A stretch of DNA of 64,000 bases, taken from CAYNRE01 sp964399535 (GTDB lineage: Bacteria > Planctomycetota > Planctomycetia > Pirellulales > CAYNRE01). A model generated the notes under the pieces. That model did no database searches, was not told the DNA's origin, and saw only the letters and a program-made list of their open reading frames with translations. Positions 8,504-15,619 of this stretch are shown here, piece by piece. Numbering within the stretch: the first letter of the stretch is position 1; the number at the start of each line of letters is the position of its first letter. Position numbers and translations under genes: made by a program. Where the stretch lies: NCBI GenBank assembly GCA_964399535.1, contig CAYNRE010000055.1:364604-428603 (forward strand), written 5' to 3'.

Positions 8504-10162
8504 ATGTCGCACTCCAGCCAGGTTCCGCCTTTTCGCCGTCTGGTCGGATTGCTTCGGCCCGAACTCCCCGACATCCGGGCGATTGTTATTCTCGCCGTCG
8601 GAATCGCGTTATTTGGGATTGCGACCCCGATTGCGATCGAAGCTCTGGTCAACACGGTGGCCTTCGGCAACCTGTACCAGCCGGTAGTGGTGCTGGCCGG
8701 ATTGCTGCTGCTGTGCCTGGGCGCGATTGCGTCGTTGCAGTCGTTGCAGGTTTACCTGGCCGAGATTCTGCAGCGCCGCGTCTTTGTGCGAATGCTGGGT
8801 TTGATTGCTGGCGTGCTTCCCGAGACCCGGGTAGACGAATTTGATTCGCGGTCGGGTCCGGAATTGGTCAATCGGTTTCTCGACATCGCGACGGTGCAAA
8901 AGGTCGTGCCAGCGCTCTTGATCGACGGTTTGTCGATCGTCCTGACGACCTTGGTGAGCATGGTGGTCCTGGCTTTTTATCATCCTTATCTGCTGGGCTA
9001 CGACCTGGTCTTGGCCGCGGCGCTCTTCCTGCTGATCTGGGTGCTGGGTCGAAACGCGGCGCAGACGGCGATCGAGGAGTCGGTGGCAAAGTACCGGGCC
9101 ACGGCCTGGCTTCAGGAGCTTGCGCGAGTCCCCGAAACCTTTAAAGGAAGCCAGGCCCAGCACTGGGCCCTCGCCCAGGCCGACATTTTGGCGCACGAGT
9201 ATCTGGAGGCGCGCACCGATCACTTCCGCATCTTGTTCCGCCAGGTAGTGTGCGGGTTTGGGCTTCAGGCCGTGGCCAGCGTGGCCCTGCTGGGGCTAGG
9301 CGGATTCCTCGTGATTCGCCGTGAGCTGACGCTGGGACAACTCGTGGCGGCCGAGTTTCTGATTACGGCGATTTTGGGGGCAGTCGCCAAACTGGGTAAG
9401 CACTTAGATAGCTTCTACGATCTGATGGCCGCCATCGATAAGCTGGGGATGTTGCTCGATCTGGCGACGGAACAGCGCGGATCCGAGACGCTCAAGCGAC
9501 AGCAGGGGCCGTTGGCGCTGCGCGCGCGCGATCTGAGTTTCGCCTATCCCGGTGGCCCCCTCTTGTGGAAAGGCGTCGGTTTCGACCTGGCCCCCGGACA
9601 GCGCTTGGCCATTCGCGGACAATCAGGCACCGGGAAGACAACGCTGGCCGAGGTGCTTTACGGCCTGCGGCGCCCGCTCAGCGGGGCGGTCGAAGTCGAT
9701 CGGGTGGACCTAAGGACGCTGGAATCGGGTTCCTGGCGGCGTCGCGCAGCGCTGGTTCAGGATACGGCCGTGGTCGCCTACCAGTCGATTCTAGATAACC
9801 TTCGTCTGGGGCGCGCCGAACTAGAGATCGAGCAAATCCAGGAGGTGCTCGAACGGTTCGGCCTGTGGGCCCCGATCGCGGATTTACCCCAGGGGCTGCA
9901 GACGATCTTGCAACCTACCGGCGCGCCGCTCTCCGACGGCCAGCGCCGGATGCTGTGTTTGGCCCGGGCGTGCATCGCCCAGCCCGGATTGTTGGTGGTC
10001 GATGAGGTCCTCGACCTGCTAGATGATCGCTCGTTCGAGCTCGCGGCGGTAGAACTGCTCCGACCGAATCCCCCGTGGACGCTGGTGCTGGTGACTCGCC
10101 GGGCAGCCCTTTGGGAGCGGTGTGATCAGTTGTTGGATATTTCCTCCGGCGAGGTGGGGTGA
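8504..10162 (+). CDS. ABC exporter, fused permease and ATPase (type I secretion-like)
   Basis: 552 residues. Residues ~25-310 hold about six membrane helices; residues ~340-552 hold the nucleotide-binding domain. Walker A is GQSGTGKTT (~372), the Q-loop is ALVQD, the signature is LSDGQ, and Walker B is LLVVDEV. The H-loop position reads LVTRRAAL, with no histidine, and the region after Walker B is short, so ATPase activity may be altered. No peptidase C39 domain is present. It overlaps the HlyD gene by 1 nt, which in turn overlaps the TolC gene, giving a complete envelope-spanning exporter. No obvious substrate gene adjoins. Confidence 0.88.
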   Translation: MSHSSQVPPFRRLVGLLRPELPDIRAIVILAVGIALFGIATPIAIEALVNTVAFGNLYQPVVVLAGLLLLCLGAIASLQSLQVYLAEILQRRVFVRMLGLIAGVLPETRVDEFDSRSGPELVNRFLDIATVQKVVPALLIDGLSIVLTTLVSMVVLAFYHPYLLGYDLVLAAALFLLIWVLGRNAAQTAIEESVAKYRATAWLQELARVPETFKGSQAQHWALAQADILAHEYLEARTDHFRILFRQVVCGFGLQAVASVALLGLGGFLVIRRELTLGQLVAAEFLITAILGAVAKLGKHLDSFYDLMAAIDKLGMLLDLATEQRGSETLKRQQGPLALRARDLSFAYPGGPLLWKGVGFDLAPGQRLAIRGQSGTGKTTLAEVLYGLRRPLSGAVEVDRVDLRTLESGSWRRRAALVQDTAVVAYQSILDNLRLGRAELEIEQIQEVLERFGLWAPIADLPQGLQTILQPTGAPLSDGQRRMLCLARACIAQPGLLVVDEVLDLLDDRSFELAAVELLRPNPPWTLVLVTRRAALWERCDQLLDISSGEVG

Positions 10163-11490
10163 TGGAAGCGAGCATCGGCGGGACCACGAAGAATTCCTTG
10201 ACGGCGCTGGCCCGGGTCGAGTCGCCGCTGCTTCCCCGGTCCGTGGCCTGGGCCACCTTGGTTCTGATGGTAGCGACCGGGGCGGTGGTGGCGGTGGCTC
10301 CCTGGCAACAAACGGCCAGTGGCCGGGGCCAGGTGGTTGCCTATTCGCCGCTCGAGCGGCGGCAAGCCATTCCAGCTCCGATCAAGGGGCGGATCGACAA
10401 TTGGTACGGCCACCGGGAAGGTTCCCAGGTACGCCAGGGCGAACAGATACTCCGCATCACCGACAACGATCCGCAGCTCTTGGAGCGACTGCAACAAACC
10501 GTGGAGCAGATGCAGTTGAAGGTGGAAGCCGCCAAAGACAAGATCGCCCAGTACGATTTTCACATCGAAGAACTCGAAGCCTACCGAGACTTCACCGTCG
10601 CCTCGGCCGATCAGGTGGTCGAGGCCGCCGAGGCCAAGGTAGAGTCTGTGCGGCAGACGCTCGAGTTGGCCAAAGCCAACTTGGGCACGGCCAAGCTGAA
10701 TTTTGATCGCAAAGAGCCGCTGGAGAAACTCGGGTACGAATCGGAACGCGCGCTCGATCTGGCTCGGCTCGACCTGCAGAAGGCCGAGGCCGACGTCGCC
10801 AGGGCCGAGGCCGATCTCGACGCGGCGGAAGCGGACGTCGCCTCCAAACGGAACATCCGCGGAAGCTACCAGGCCGACGCCGACGCGAAGATCGCCAAGG
10901 GCCGTGCCGAGCGCCAGGAGGCACTCGGGGAACTCGCCCTGGCTGAGAAAGACCTGCTCAGCGCCCGCACGGCCGCCGCGCGCCAGGCCACCCAGATCGT
11001 CGTTTCGCCCTGCGACGGTACGATTCTCCGGTTGCAAGCCGCCGAGCGAGGCGACCAGGTCGAGGTCGGTGACCCTCTGTTCATCGTGGTTCCGGATGCC
11101 CAGCGGAGAGCCGTCGAGATATGGGTCGACGGCAACGATGCAACGCTGATCTCGGTCGGCCGAAAAGTGCGCCTGTTGTTCGAGGGGTTTCCCGGTGTGC
11201 AGTTCAGCGGCTGGCCCTCGGTGGCGGTCGGAACCTTCGGGGGCGTGGTCGATCTGATCGACGCCGCCGACGATGGACAGGGGCGCTTCCGGATCCTGGT
11301 GATTCCCGACGAGTCGAGCGAAAGCTGGCCCGACGCCGTGTTTCTTCGTCAGGGCGTTCAAGCCCAGGGATGGGTGCTACTAAATCGCGTGCCGCTGTGG
11401 TTCGAAATCTGGCGACGACTCAACGGTTTTCCTCCGACCGTGGCCAAGAGCGGCGAAGAGAAGGCCGCCAAGACTCCTAAGAAGAAATGA
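10162..11490 (+). CDS. HlyD-family membrane fusion (adaptor) protein
   Basis: 442 residues from the ATG at 10162, overlapping the ABC stop by one base; a GTG one codon earlier is equally possible. A short cytoplasmic tail is followed by one transmembrane helix (AWATLVLMVATGAVVAV). The lipoyl half-motif IPAPIKGRIDNWY comes next, then a long helical hairpin (~120-275, Glu/Ala/Lys-rich coiled coil) and the second lipoyl half (IVVSPCDGTILRL). The tail is Lys-rich (KAAKTPKKK). It should link the ABC permease to the TolC-like channel. Confidence 0.9.
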   Translation: MEASIGGTTKNSLTALARVESPLLPRSVAWATLVLMVATGAVVAVAPWQQTASGRGQVVAYSPLERRQAIPAPIKGRIDNWYGHREGSQVRQGEQILRITDNDPQLLERLQQTVEQMQLKVEAAKDKIAQYDFHIEELEAYRDFTVASADQVVEAAEAKVESVRQTLELAKANLGTAKLNFDRKEPLEKLGYESERALDLARLDLQKAEADVARAEADLDAAEADVASKRNIRGSYQADADAKIAKGRAERQEALGELALAEKDLLSARTAAARQATQIVVSPCDGTILRLQAAERGDQVEVGDPLFIVVPDAQRRAVEIWVDGNDATLISVGRKVRLLFEGFPGVQFSGWPSVAVGTFGGVVDLIDAADDGQGRFRILVIPDESSESWPDAVFLRQGVQAQGWVLLNRVPLWFEIWRRLNGFPPTVAKSGEEKAAKTPKKK

Positions 11491-13337
11491 ACACTCGCTG
11501 GCTCAGCATCGCGCTTGCCGCACTCGTCGGCGGCCCCGGCTGGGCAGCCGCGGCGGAACCGCGCGCGCCGGGGGCGGTGGGACCGGTGGTTCCGGCCACC
11601 TCCACGGCATCCACCGCGCGGCTGGCAGCCCAGCCAACGGTGGTCCGCCTGGTCCCCGCTGGGCAAAGCACCGAAGAGCTACCCACTCCGCGGGAGAAAC
11701 GCGAGGCCGACGCGCTCCCGGAAGCGGCCCAGATGCTGCTTCCCGTGCCTGGGGTGCCTGCCAGTGGATTCAATGCCGAAGCCGCTCAGTTCGATCCCCC
11801 GTTTCGGTTGCCGCGACTACCAGGGGCGGAACTGCAGCAGTTCTTCGACCCAGGGGCGATCGTGGTCGAGCCGCCGGGCACGGCCGCCGTGCAACCCACT
11901 CCGCCCCCATCGGGCGAAGCTATCCCCACCCCCACGCCCCGCCCGGCACCCACGCCCTTGGAGCTGGCCGAGGTCCTGCGCTCCGTGGAGCAAGACTATC
12001 CCTTGCTAGCGGCGGTCCTGCAGGAGCGGGGCATCGCTTCGGGCGATCTCATGTCCGCGCAGGCGCCCTGGAACCTGAACCTCTCGGCCAGCGGAATCTC
12101 CGACGCGCTGGGTTTCTATCAGTACAACCGAGCCAATTTCGCGCTGGAACAGCGCACCTGGAACGGGGCCAAGGCCTACGCAGGTTATAAACTCGGAACG
12201 GGGTTCTTCCCGACCTGGTACGGCTATCAGGAGACCAACGGGGGAGGCGAGTTGCACGCCGGCATTCTGCAGCCGCTGCTGCGCGATTTGCGCATCGACA
12301 AGAAACGGGCCGAACTCTACAAGGCCCGTTACCAGCGAGCGCTGGCCGAGCCGGTAATCGCTCGGCACCGTATCGAGTTTCTGCAGTGGGCAGCGATTAC
12401 GTATTGGGATTGGGTCGCGGCCGGCCGCCGATATGCCATTGCGGCCGAGCTCTATCGGATCGCCGTCGATCGCGATGTCATCCTTGCCGAGCGGGTCAGA
12501 CTGGGCGACGTCGCCGCGATCGATCAATTGGACAACCGTCGGGTCTTGGTCGACCGCCAAGCCAAGCTGATCGCCGCGGGACGAAAATTTCAGGCCGAGG
12601 CGATCAAGCTTTCGCTTTTTTTCCGCACGCCCGATGGGCAACCGGCAGTACCGCCCCCGGAGCGGTTGCCGCTGCGGTTTCCGGCTCCCAAGCCACCGCG
12701 TCCCCAGCGATTGTCGAGCGACGTACGCCTGGCGATTGAACTACGGCCCGAGTTGCGCGAAATCCGAATTCAGCGACAACAAGCGGCGGTCAGCCTTTCG
12801 CTGGGTCGCAACCAGGTCTTGCCCGACGTTTCTGCCGGTTTGAATGTGGCTCAGGACGTGGGAGAACCGACTCCCAAAGGGGATAAAACACCGTTTCAGC
12901 TCAATGCCGGCCTGATGTTCGACATGCCATTGCAACGGAGCGAGGCCCGGGGGCAAATTCGCACGTCGCAGAGCAAGATCTCGCAGTTGACCGCCAAGGA
13001 GCGCTTTACTCAGGACAAGATCACCACCGAGGTGCAAGATCGCCTGTCGGCCCTGGTGGCGGCGTACCAAGCCCTGGTGCCTGCGCGTGAATCCGTCCTG
13101 TTGAACCACTCGCTCGAAGTGGCCGAACGCAAACGGTTCGAATTCGGAGACAGCTCCCTGTTTATTGTCAATCTCCGTGAACTTGCGACCGCCGACGCGG
13201 CTGCGATCGAGGTGGACGTGGTAGCGACGTACTTTACGGCCCTGGCCGATTATCGCGCGGCTTTGGCGCTCGACGGCTATGCGTCGCCGTCTAACCCAGG
13301 GCAGCGCGAGCCCGCGGCCCTCGCCGACGATCGCTGA
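11487..13337 (+). CDS. TolC-family outer membrane channel
   Basis: 616 residues with signal peptide MNTRWLSIALAALVGGPGWA. Residues ~25-155 form a Pro/Ala-rich low-complexity stretch not usual in TolC proteins. The outer membrane efflux protein domain follows, with the typical paired helical repeats (LELAEVLRSVEQDYPLL near 160; RLAIELRPELREIRIQRQQA near 415; RFEFGDSSLFIVNLRE near 550). The start overlaps the HlyD stop by 4 bp. It closes the type I secretion-like operon. Confidence 0.88.
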   Translation: MNTRWLSIALAALVGGPGWAAAAEPRAPGAVGPVVPATSTASTARLAAQPTVVRLVPAGQSTEELPTPREKREADALPEAAQMLLPVPGVPASGFNAEAAQFDPPFRLPRLPGAELQQFFDPGAIVVEPPGTAAVQPTPPPSGEAIPTPTPRPAPTPLELAEVLRSVEQDYPLLAAVLQERGIASGDLMSAQAPWNLNLSASGISDALGFYQYNRANFALEQRTWNGAKAYAGYKLGTGFFPTWYGYQETNGGGELHAGILQPLLRDLRIDKKRAELYKARYQRALAEPVIARHRIEFLQWAAITYWDWVAAGRRYAIAAELYRIAVDRDVILAERVRLGDVAAIDQLDNRRVLVDRQAKLIAAGRKFQAEAIKLSLFFRTPDGQPAVPPPERLPLRFPAPKPPRPQRLSSDVRLAIELRPELREIRIQRQQAAVSLSLGRNQVLPDVSAGLNVAQDVGEPTPKGDKTPFQLNAGLMFDMPLQRSEARGQIRTSQSKISQLTAKERFTQDKITTEVQDRLSALVAAYQALVPARESVLLNHSLEVAERKRFEFGDSSLFIVNLRELATADAAAIEVDVVATYFTALADYRAALALDGYASPSNPGQREPAALADDR

Positions 13338-13466
13338 CCACCTGCTCGGCCAGAGCAGCGTGCCACCCACCGGCCTGAGGGGTGCAAGCCTCAGGGTGGC
13401 GTCACAACCGGTTTGGGGCGCCTGAAGATCGAGCTCGTTCCGCGCCTGCGGCGCGGCTTGGCAGCC

Positions 13467-13612
13467 TGTTGAGGCATTCAACGGGCCGCGTGAGCGCAGC
13501 AGCGCGACCAAACCATGGCGACATAAGTCGTCGTTTTGCGAGCCCTGCGGAGCTTGGCTCCGCACTCGGCGAGGTTGAAATACGCCACGACGGCCTATTT
13601 CAACAAACTGTT
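13467..13612 (+). repeat. interspersed hairpin element, copy B (divergent left half)
   Basis: The right ~100 bp matches copies A and C: the 8-bp stem TGCGGAGC-TTG-GCTCCGCA, then GAGGTTGAAATACGCC and CACGACGGCCTATTTCAACA. The left part differs apart from a GTTGAGGCATTCAAC end that is partly inverted relative to the right end. It abuts the truncated bestrophin-like frame, so the element or a linked rearrangement may mark the break. Confidence 0.65.
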
Positions 13613-13976
13613 AGAACTGCTCGCGGTGATCCGCGCATCGACGGTGGCCCGGCGCGCTCGTTGGTCTTGTCAGCTCGCGTCGAATAGACCCATAGGCCAG
13701 GCCCCTGAGCGCCAAGTTGCGCGATCGGTTGACGATGCCGCCCCGGAGTTGGCGGGCCTCCGACCAGCGGTCGGATCCGGCGTTGGCACGCACGAAGAGC
13801 AGCAAACCCAGGGCAGCACCGGCGATTTCGAACAGGGCGATTCCGAGAGCGATCTTCACCTGACCGTGCGGCTCGACGATCCAGGCGGCCGCGCGGATTG
13901 CTGAGGCGATGGCGCCGAAGCCACGTCGGGCAGGACCAGGGGAGAGATCGAGCCCTGCCCTGCTCGGCCGGGGCAT
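13611..13976 (-). pseudogene. bestrophin-like (UPF0187) fragment
   Basis: A 121-codon open stretch. Its middle, KIALGIALFEIAGAALGLLL followed by FVRANAGSDRWSEARQLRGG and IVNRSRNLA, follows the bestrophin pattern (LG..LG..L.FR.N...DRWWEGR.LWG.LVN.SRNLA). Full bestrophin-like proteins are about 290-310 residues; here the frame ends about 30 residues after this motif, at the border of repeat copy B, and the N-terminal part is not recognisable in this frame. I read it as a decayed anion-channel gene. A genuine short protein cannot be excluded. Confidence 0.4.
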
Positions 13977-14045
13977 GACGCCAGTAATTGCAATCTACCG
14001 GACGATCCCGAGCCACCTCGAATGCGAAACCCGAACGGAAGAGTG

Positions 14046-14717
14046 CTAGATCGGCGATACGATCGAGCGGCTCGGCTCGTCGCCGCCGAGCTGCCGTTCA
14101 TATTGAGCCAGCGGCACGAACTGGCCACTACTGGATTCGTAGGCGAAGACTTCGCCGGTTTCGATCTTGTAGACCCAGCCATGCAGGTGTAGGTCGCCCT
14201 TGACCAGCCGCGAGGCGACGGCGGGCAGCGTCCTCAGGTGCTCCAACTGAACGAGCACGTTCTCCTCGATTGTTGCGGTCAGCAGCTTGTGCCCTTCGAG
14301 GTGCTTGTAATTGTCTTGGATGATCCGCTTGGTCGTTTCGGCGTGCGAAAGCCAGGCCGTGAGCGCCGGCAGCGAGGCGAGTTTCTCGGGTTGCAACAGT
14401 CCCTGCATGGCTCCGCAATGGGAGTGTCCGCACAGAATAATGTCTTTGACGCCCAAGCCGGCGACGGCGAACTCGATGGTCGCGGCTTCGGCCCCGCTGG
14501 CCGCGCCGTGGGGTGGAACGATGTTTCCAGCGTTGCGGAGAATGAACAGGTCGCCCGGCTGGGATCGAGTCAATAGGTTCGGATCGATGCGCGAGTCGGA
14601 ACAGGTAATGAACAGGGTGTCTGGCGATTGGCCCTGTGCGAGCTGTTCAAAGAGACCCTGGAGGGGGCGGAAATCGTTTTCCCGGAACTGGTGAATGCCG
14701 CGAATCAGTTTCTGCAT
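14046..14717 (-). CDS. beta-class carbonic anhydrase
   Basis: 223 residues from the ATG at 14717, preceded by GGAG; the frame is open far upstream but that part is the arsR region in another frame. Zinc and catalytic residues of beta-CAs are present: Cys-Ser-Asp-Ser-Arg in ITCSDSRIDP, and His/Cys in CGHSHCGAM, with FILRNAGNIVP between. The enzyme interconverts CO2 and bicarbonate. It lies 47 bp downstream of an ArsR-type regulator on the same strand, so it is probably co-transcribed and controlled by it. The C-terminus carries a short extension rich in polar residues. Confidence 0.93.
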   Translation of the reverse strand: MQKLIRGIHQFRENDFRPLQGLFEQLAQGQSPDTLFITCSDSRIDPNLLTRSQPGDLFILRNAGNIVPPHGAASGAEAATIEFAVAGLGVKDIILCGHSHCGAMQGLLQPEKLASLPALTAWLSHAETTKRIIQDNYKHLEGHKLLTATIEENVLVQLEHLRTLPAVASRLVKGDLHLHGWVYKIETGEVFAYESSSGQFVPLAQYERQLGGDEPSRSIVSPI

Positions 14718-14764
14718 GGCTAGGTAGCTCCCTGGAAAACGGAACCTCGATCCCTCGCGAATCG

Positions 14765-15118
14765 TTAGTGCGCGGCCCACTCCTTGCGGGTCTTGTTGAT
14801 TGCCTTGCGCAGTTCGTCGACCTCGGCGGTTTCCACCTGCAGGAAACGAGTAGCGTCGAGCAACCAGCCGGCCAATTCGGGCTGGCGCAACTGGTAGAAG
14901 ACACGCCGGCCCTCGCGCCGCTCCGAGACGAGCCGGCTGGCCCGGAGCACCATCAGGTGCTGCGAGACGCCCGAGTGGCTGATCCCCAGGGCGGCCTGCA
15001 GGGTGTTGACGTCGCACTCCTGAAATCGCAACTCCTCGACGATGCGAATTCGGTGGGGATGCGAGAGCACCCCCAATAATTCCGCCAGTTCCTTGGCCAC
15101 GAGCGTCCGATGTGGCAT
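14765..15118 (-). CDS. ArsR-family winged-helix regulator
   Basis: 117 residues from ATG 15118; a TTG at 15148 would add ten residues but would overlap the palindrome. The helix-turn-helix reads NTLQAALGISHSGVSQHLMV, followed by the wing EGRRVFYQL. The metal motif ELCVCDL of classical ArsR/SmtB is absent (the site reads FQECDVNTL, one Cys), so the signal may not be a metal. The C-terminal ~35 residues form an amphipathic helix. It is first in a two-gene unit with carbonic anhydrase, and a 16-bp palindrome 25 bp upstream is a likely operator. Confidence 0.85.
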   Translation of the reverse strand: MPHRTLVAKELAELLGVLSHPHRIRIVEELRFQECDVNTLQAALGISHSGVSQHLMVLRASRLVSERREGRRVFYQLRQPELAGWLLDATRFLQVETAEVDELRKAINKTRKEWAAH

Positions 15119-15142
15119 GATCCGGGGATCCTGGGAATATAA

Positions 15143-15158
15143 ATTCAAATATTTGAAT
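15143..15158. promoter_or_regulatory. 16-bp perfect palindrome, candidate ArsR operator
   Basis: ATTCAAATATTTGAAT is a perfect dyad lying 25 bp upstream of the arsR ATG. ArsR-family proteins commonly bind 12-2-12 style AT-rich dyads overlapping their own promoter, so autoregulation of arsR and the carbonic anhydrase gene is the natural reading. Binding is inferred. Confidence 0.6.
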
Positions 15159-15619
15159 CAATAAACCTTTGCAATATGATTGTTGGAACGCACCCGGGTC
15201 AAGGGTGCCGGCTCCTGATTTGCCCCCCCCGTCGACCGTTCGGGCGGCGCCGCACCCCCCGCAGAGTCATGCCCGGCGGCCGCGGCAGATTGCGGACTGG
15301 CGCGGTGGGCTTCTACAATCGCGCGTGTGCCAATCGGCGCCGTTCCCCTAATCGTTAAAGTTCGCCAGGTTGGCGAAGTTGTCCAGGGGCGGCGGCCGCC
15401 GGTAGCGCGGTCAGCGGGAGCTATCTTTCAGCGAGAAATCTCCGCCACGGGAACGAGTTGCCCGGTGTGGCCGGGTCGAGACAGGTGTTGTGGGTGGGGG
15501 AAGTCTCGTGTTGCAACCGCAGCGGAACCGAGTCGCTGGCGCGCGGAGTTGCGGGGGCCGCCGGCCCCAGGCTCGCGTCCAGAATTTGAGCCTCCATGCC
15601 GTTTAGAAGGAGCATCGTC
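15159..15619. other. divergent intergenic region
   Basis: About 460 bp between the arsR unit and the metalloprotease gene. A perfect 7-bp stem TTCGCCA-GGT-TGGCGAA is at 15361-15377. No gene is supported. Promoters for both directions are expected here. Confidence 0.4.

Larger units (their letters stand above)
13338..14045. other. intergenic stretch with repeat copy B and a gene remnant
   Basis: After the TolC stop there is an inverted repeat CCTGAGG...CCTCAGG (about 13375-13396) that could act as a terminator. Repeat copy B (13467-13612) and a minus-strand bestrophin-like remnant (13611-13976) fill most of the rest. No intact gene is seen. Confidence 0.5.

Noticed and set aside
14718..15161. 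N-terminal extension of the carbonic anhydrase frame to 15161
   Set aside because: The extension overlaps arsR on the same strand in another frame and looks Arg/Pro/Gly-rich; ATG 14717 with GGAG fits the family length.
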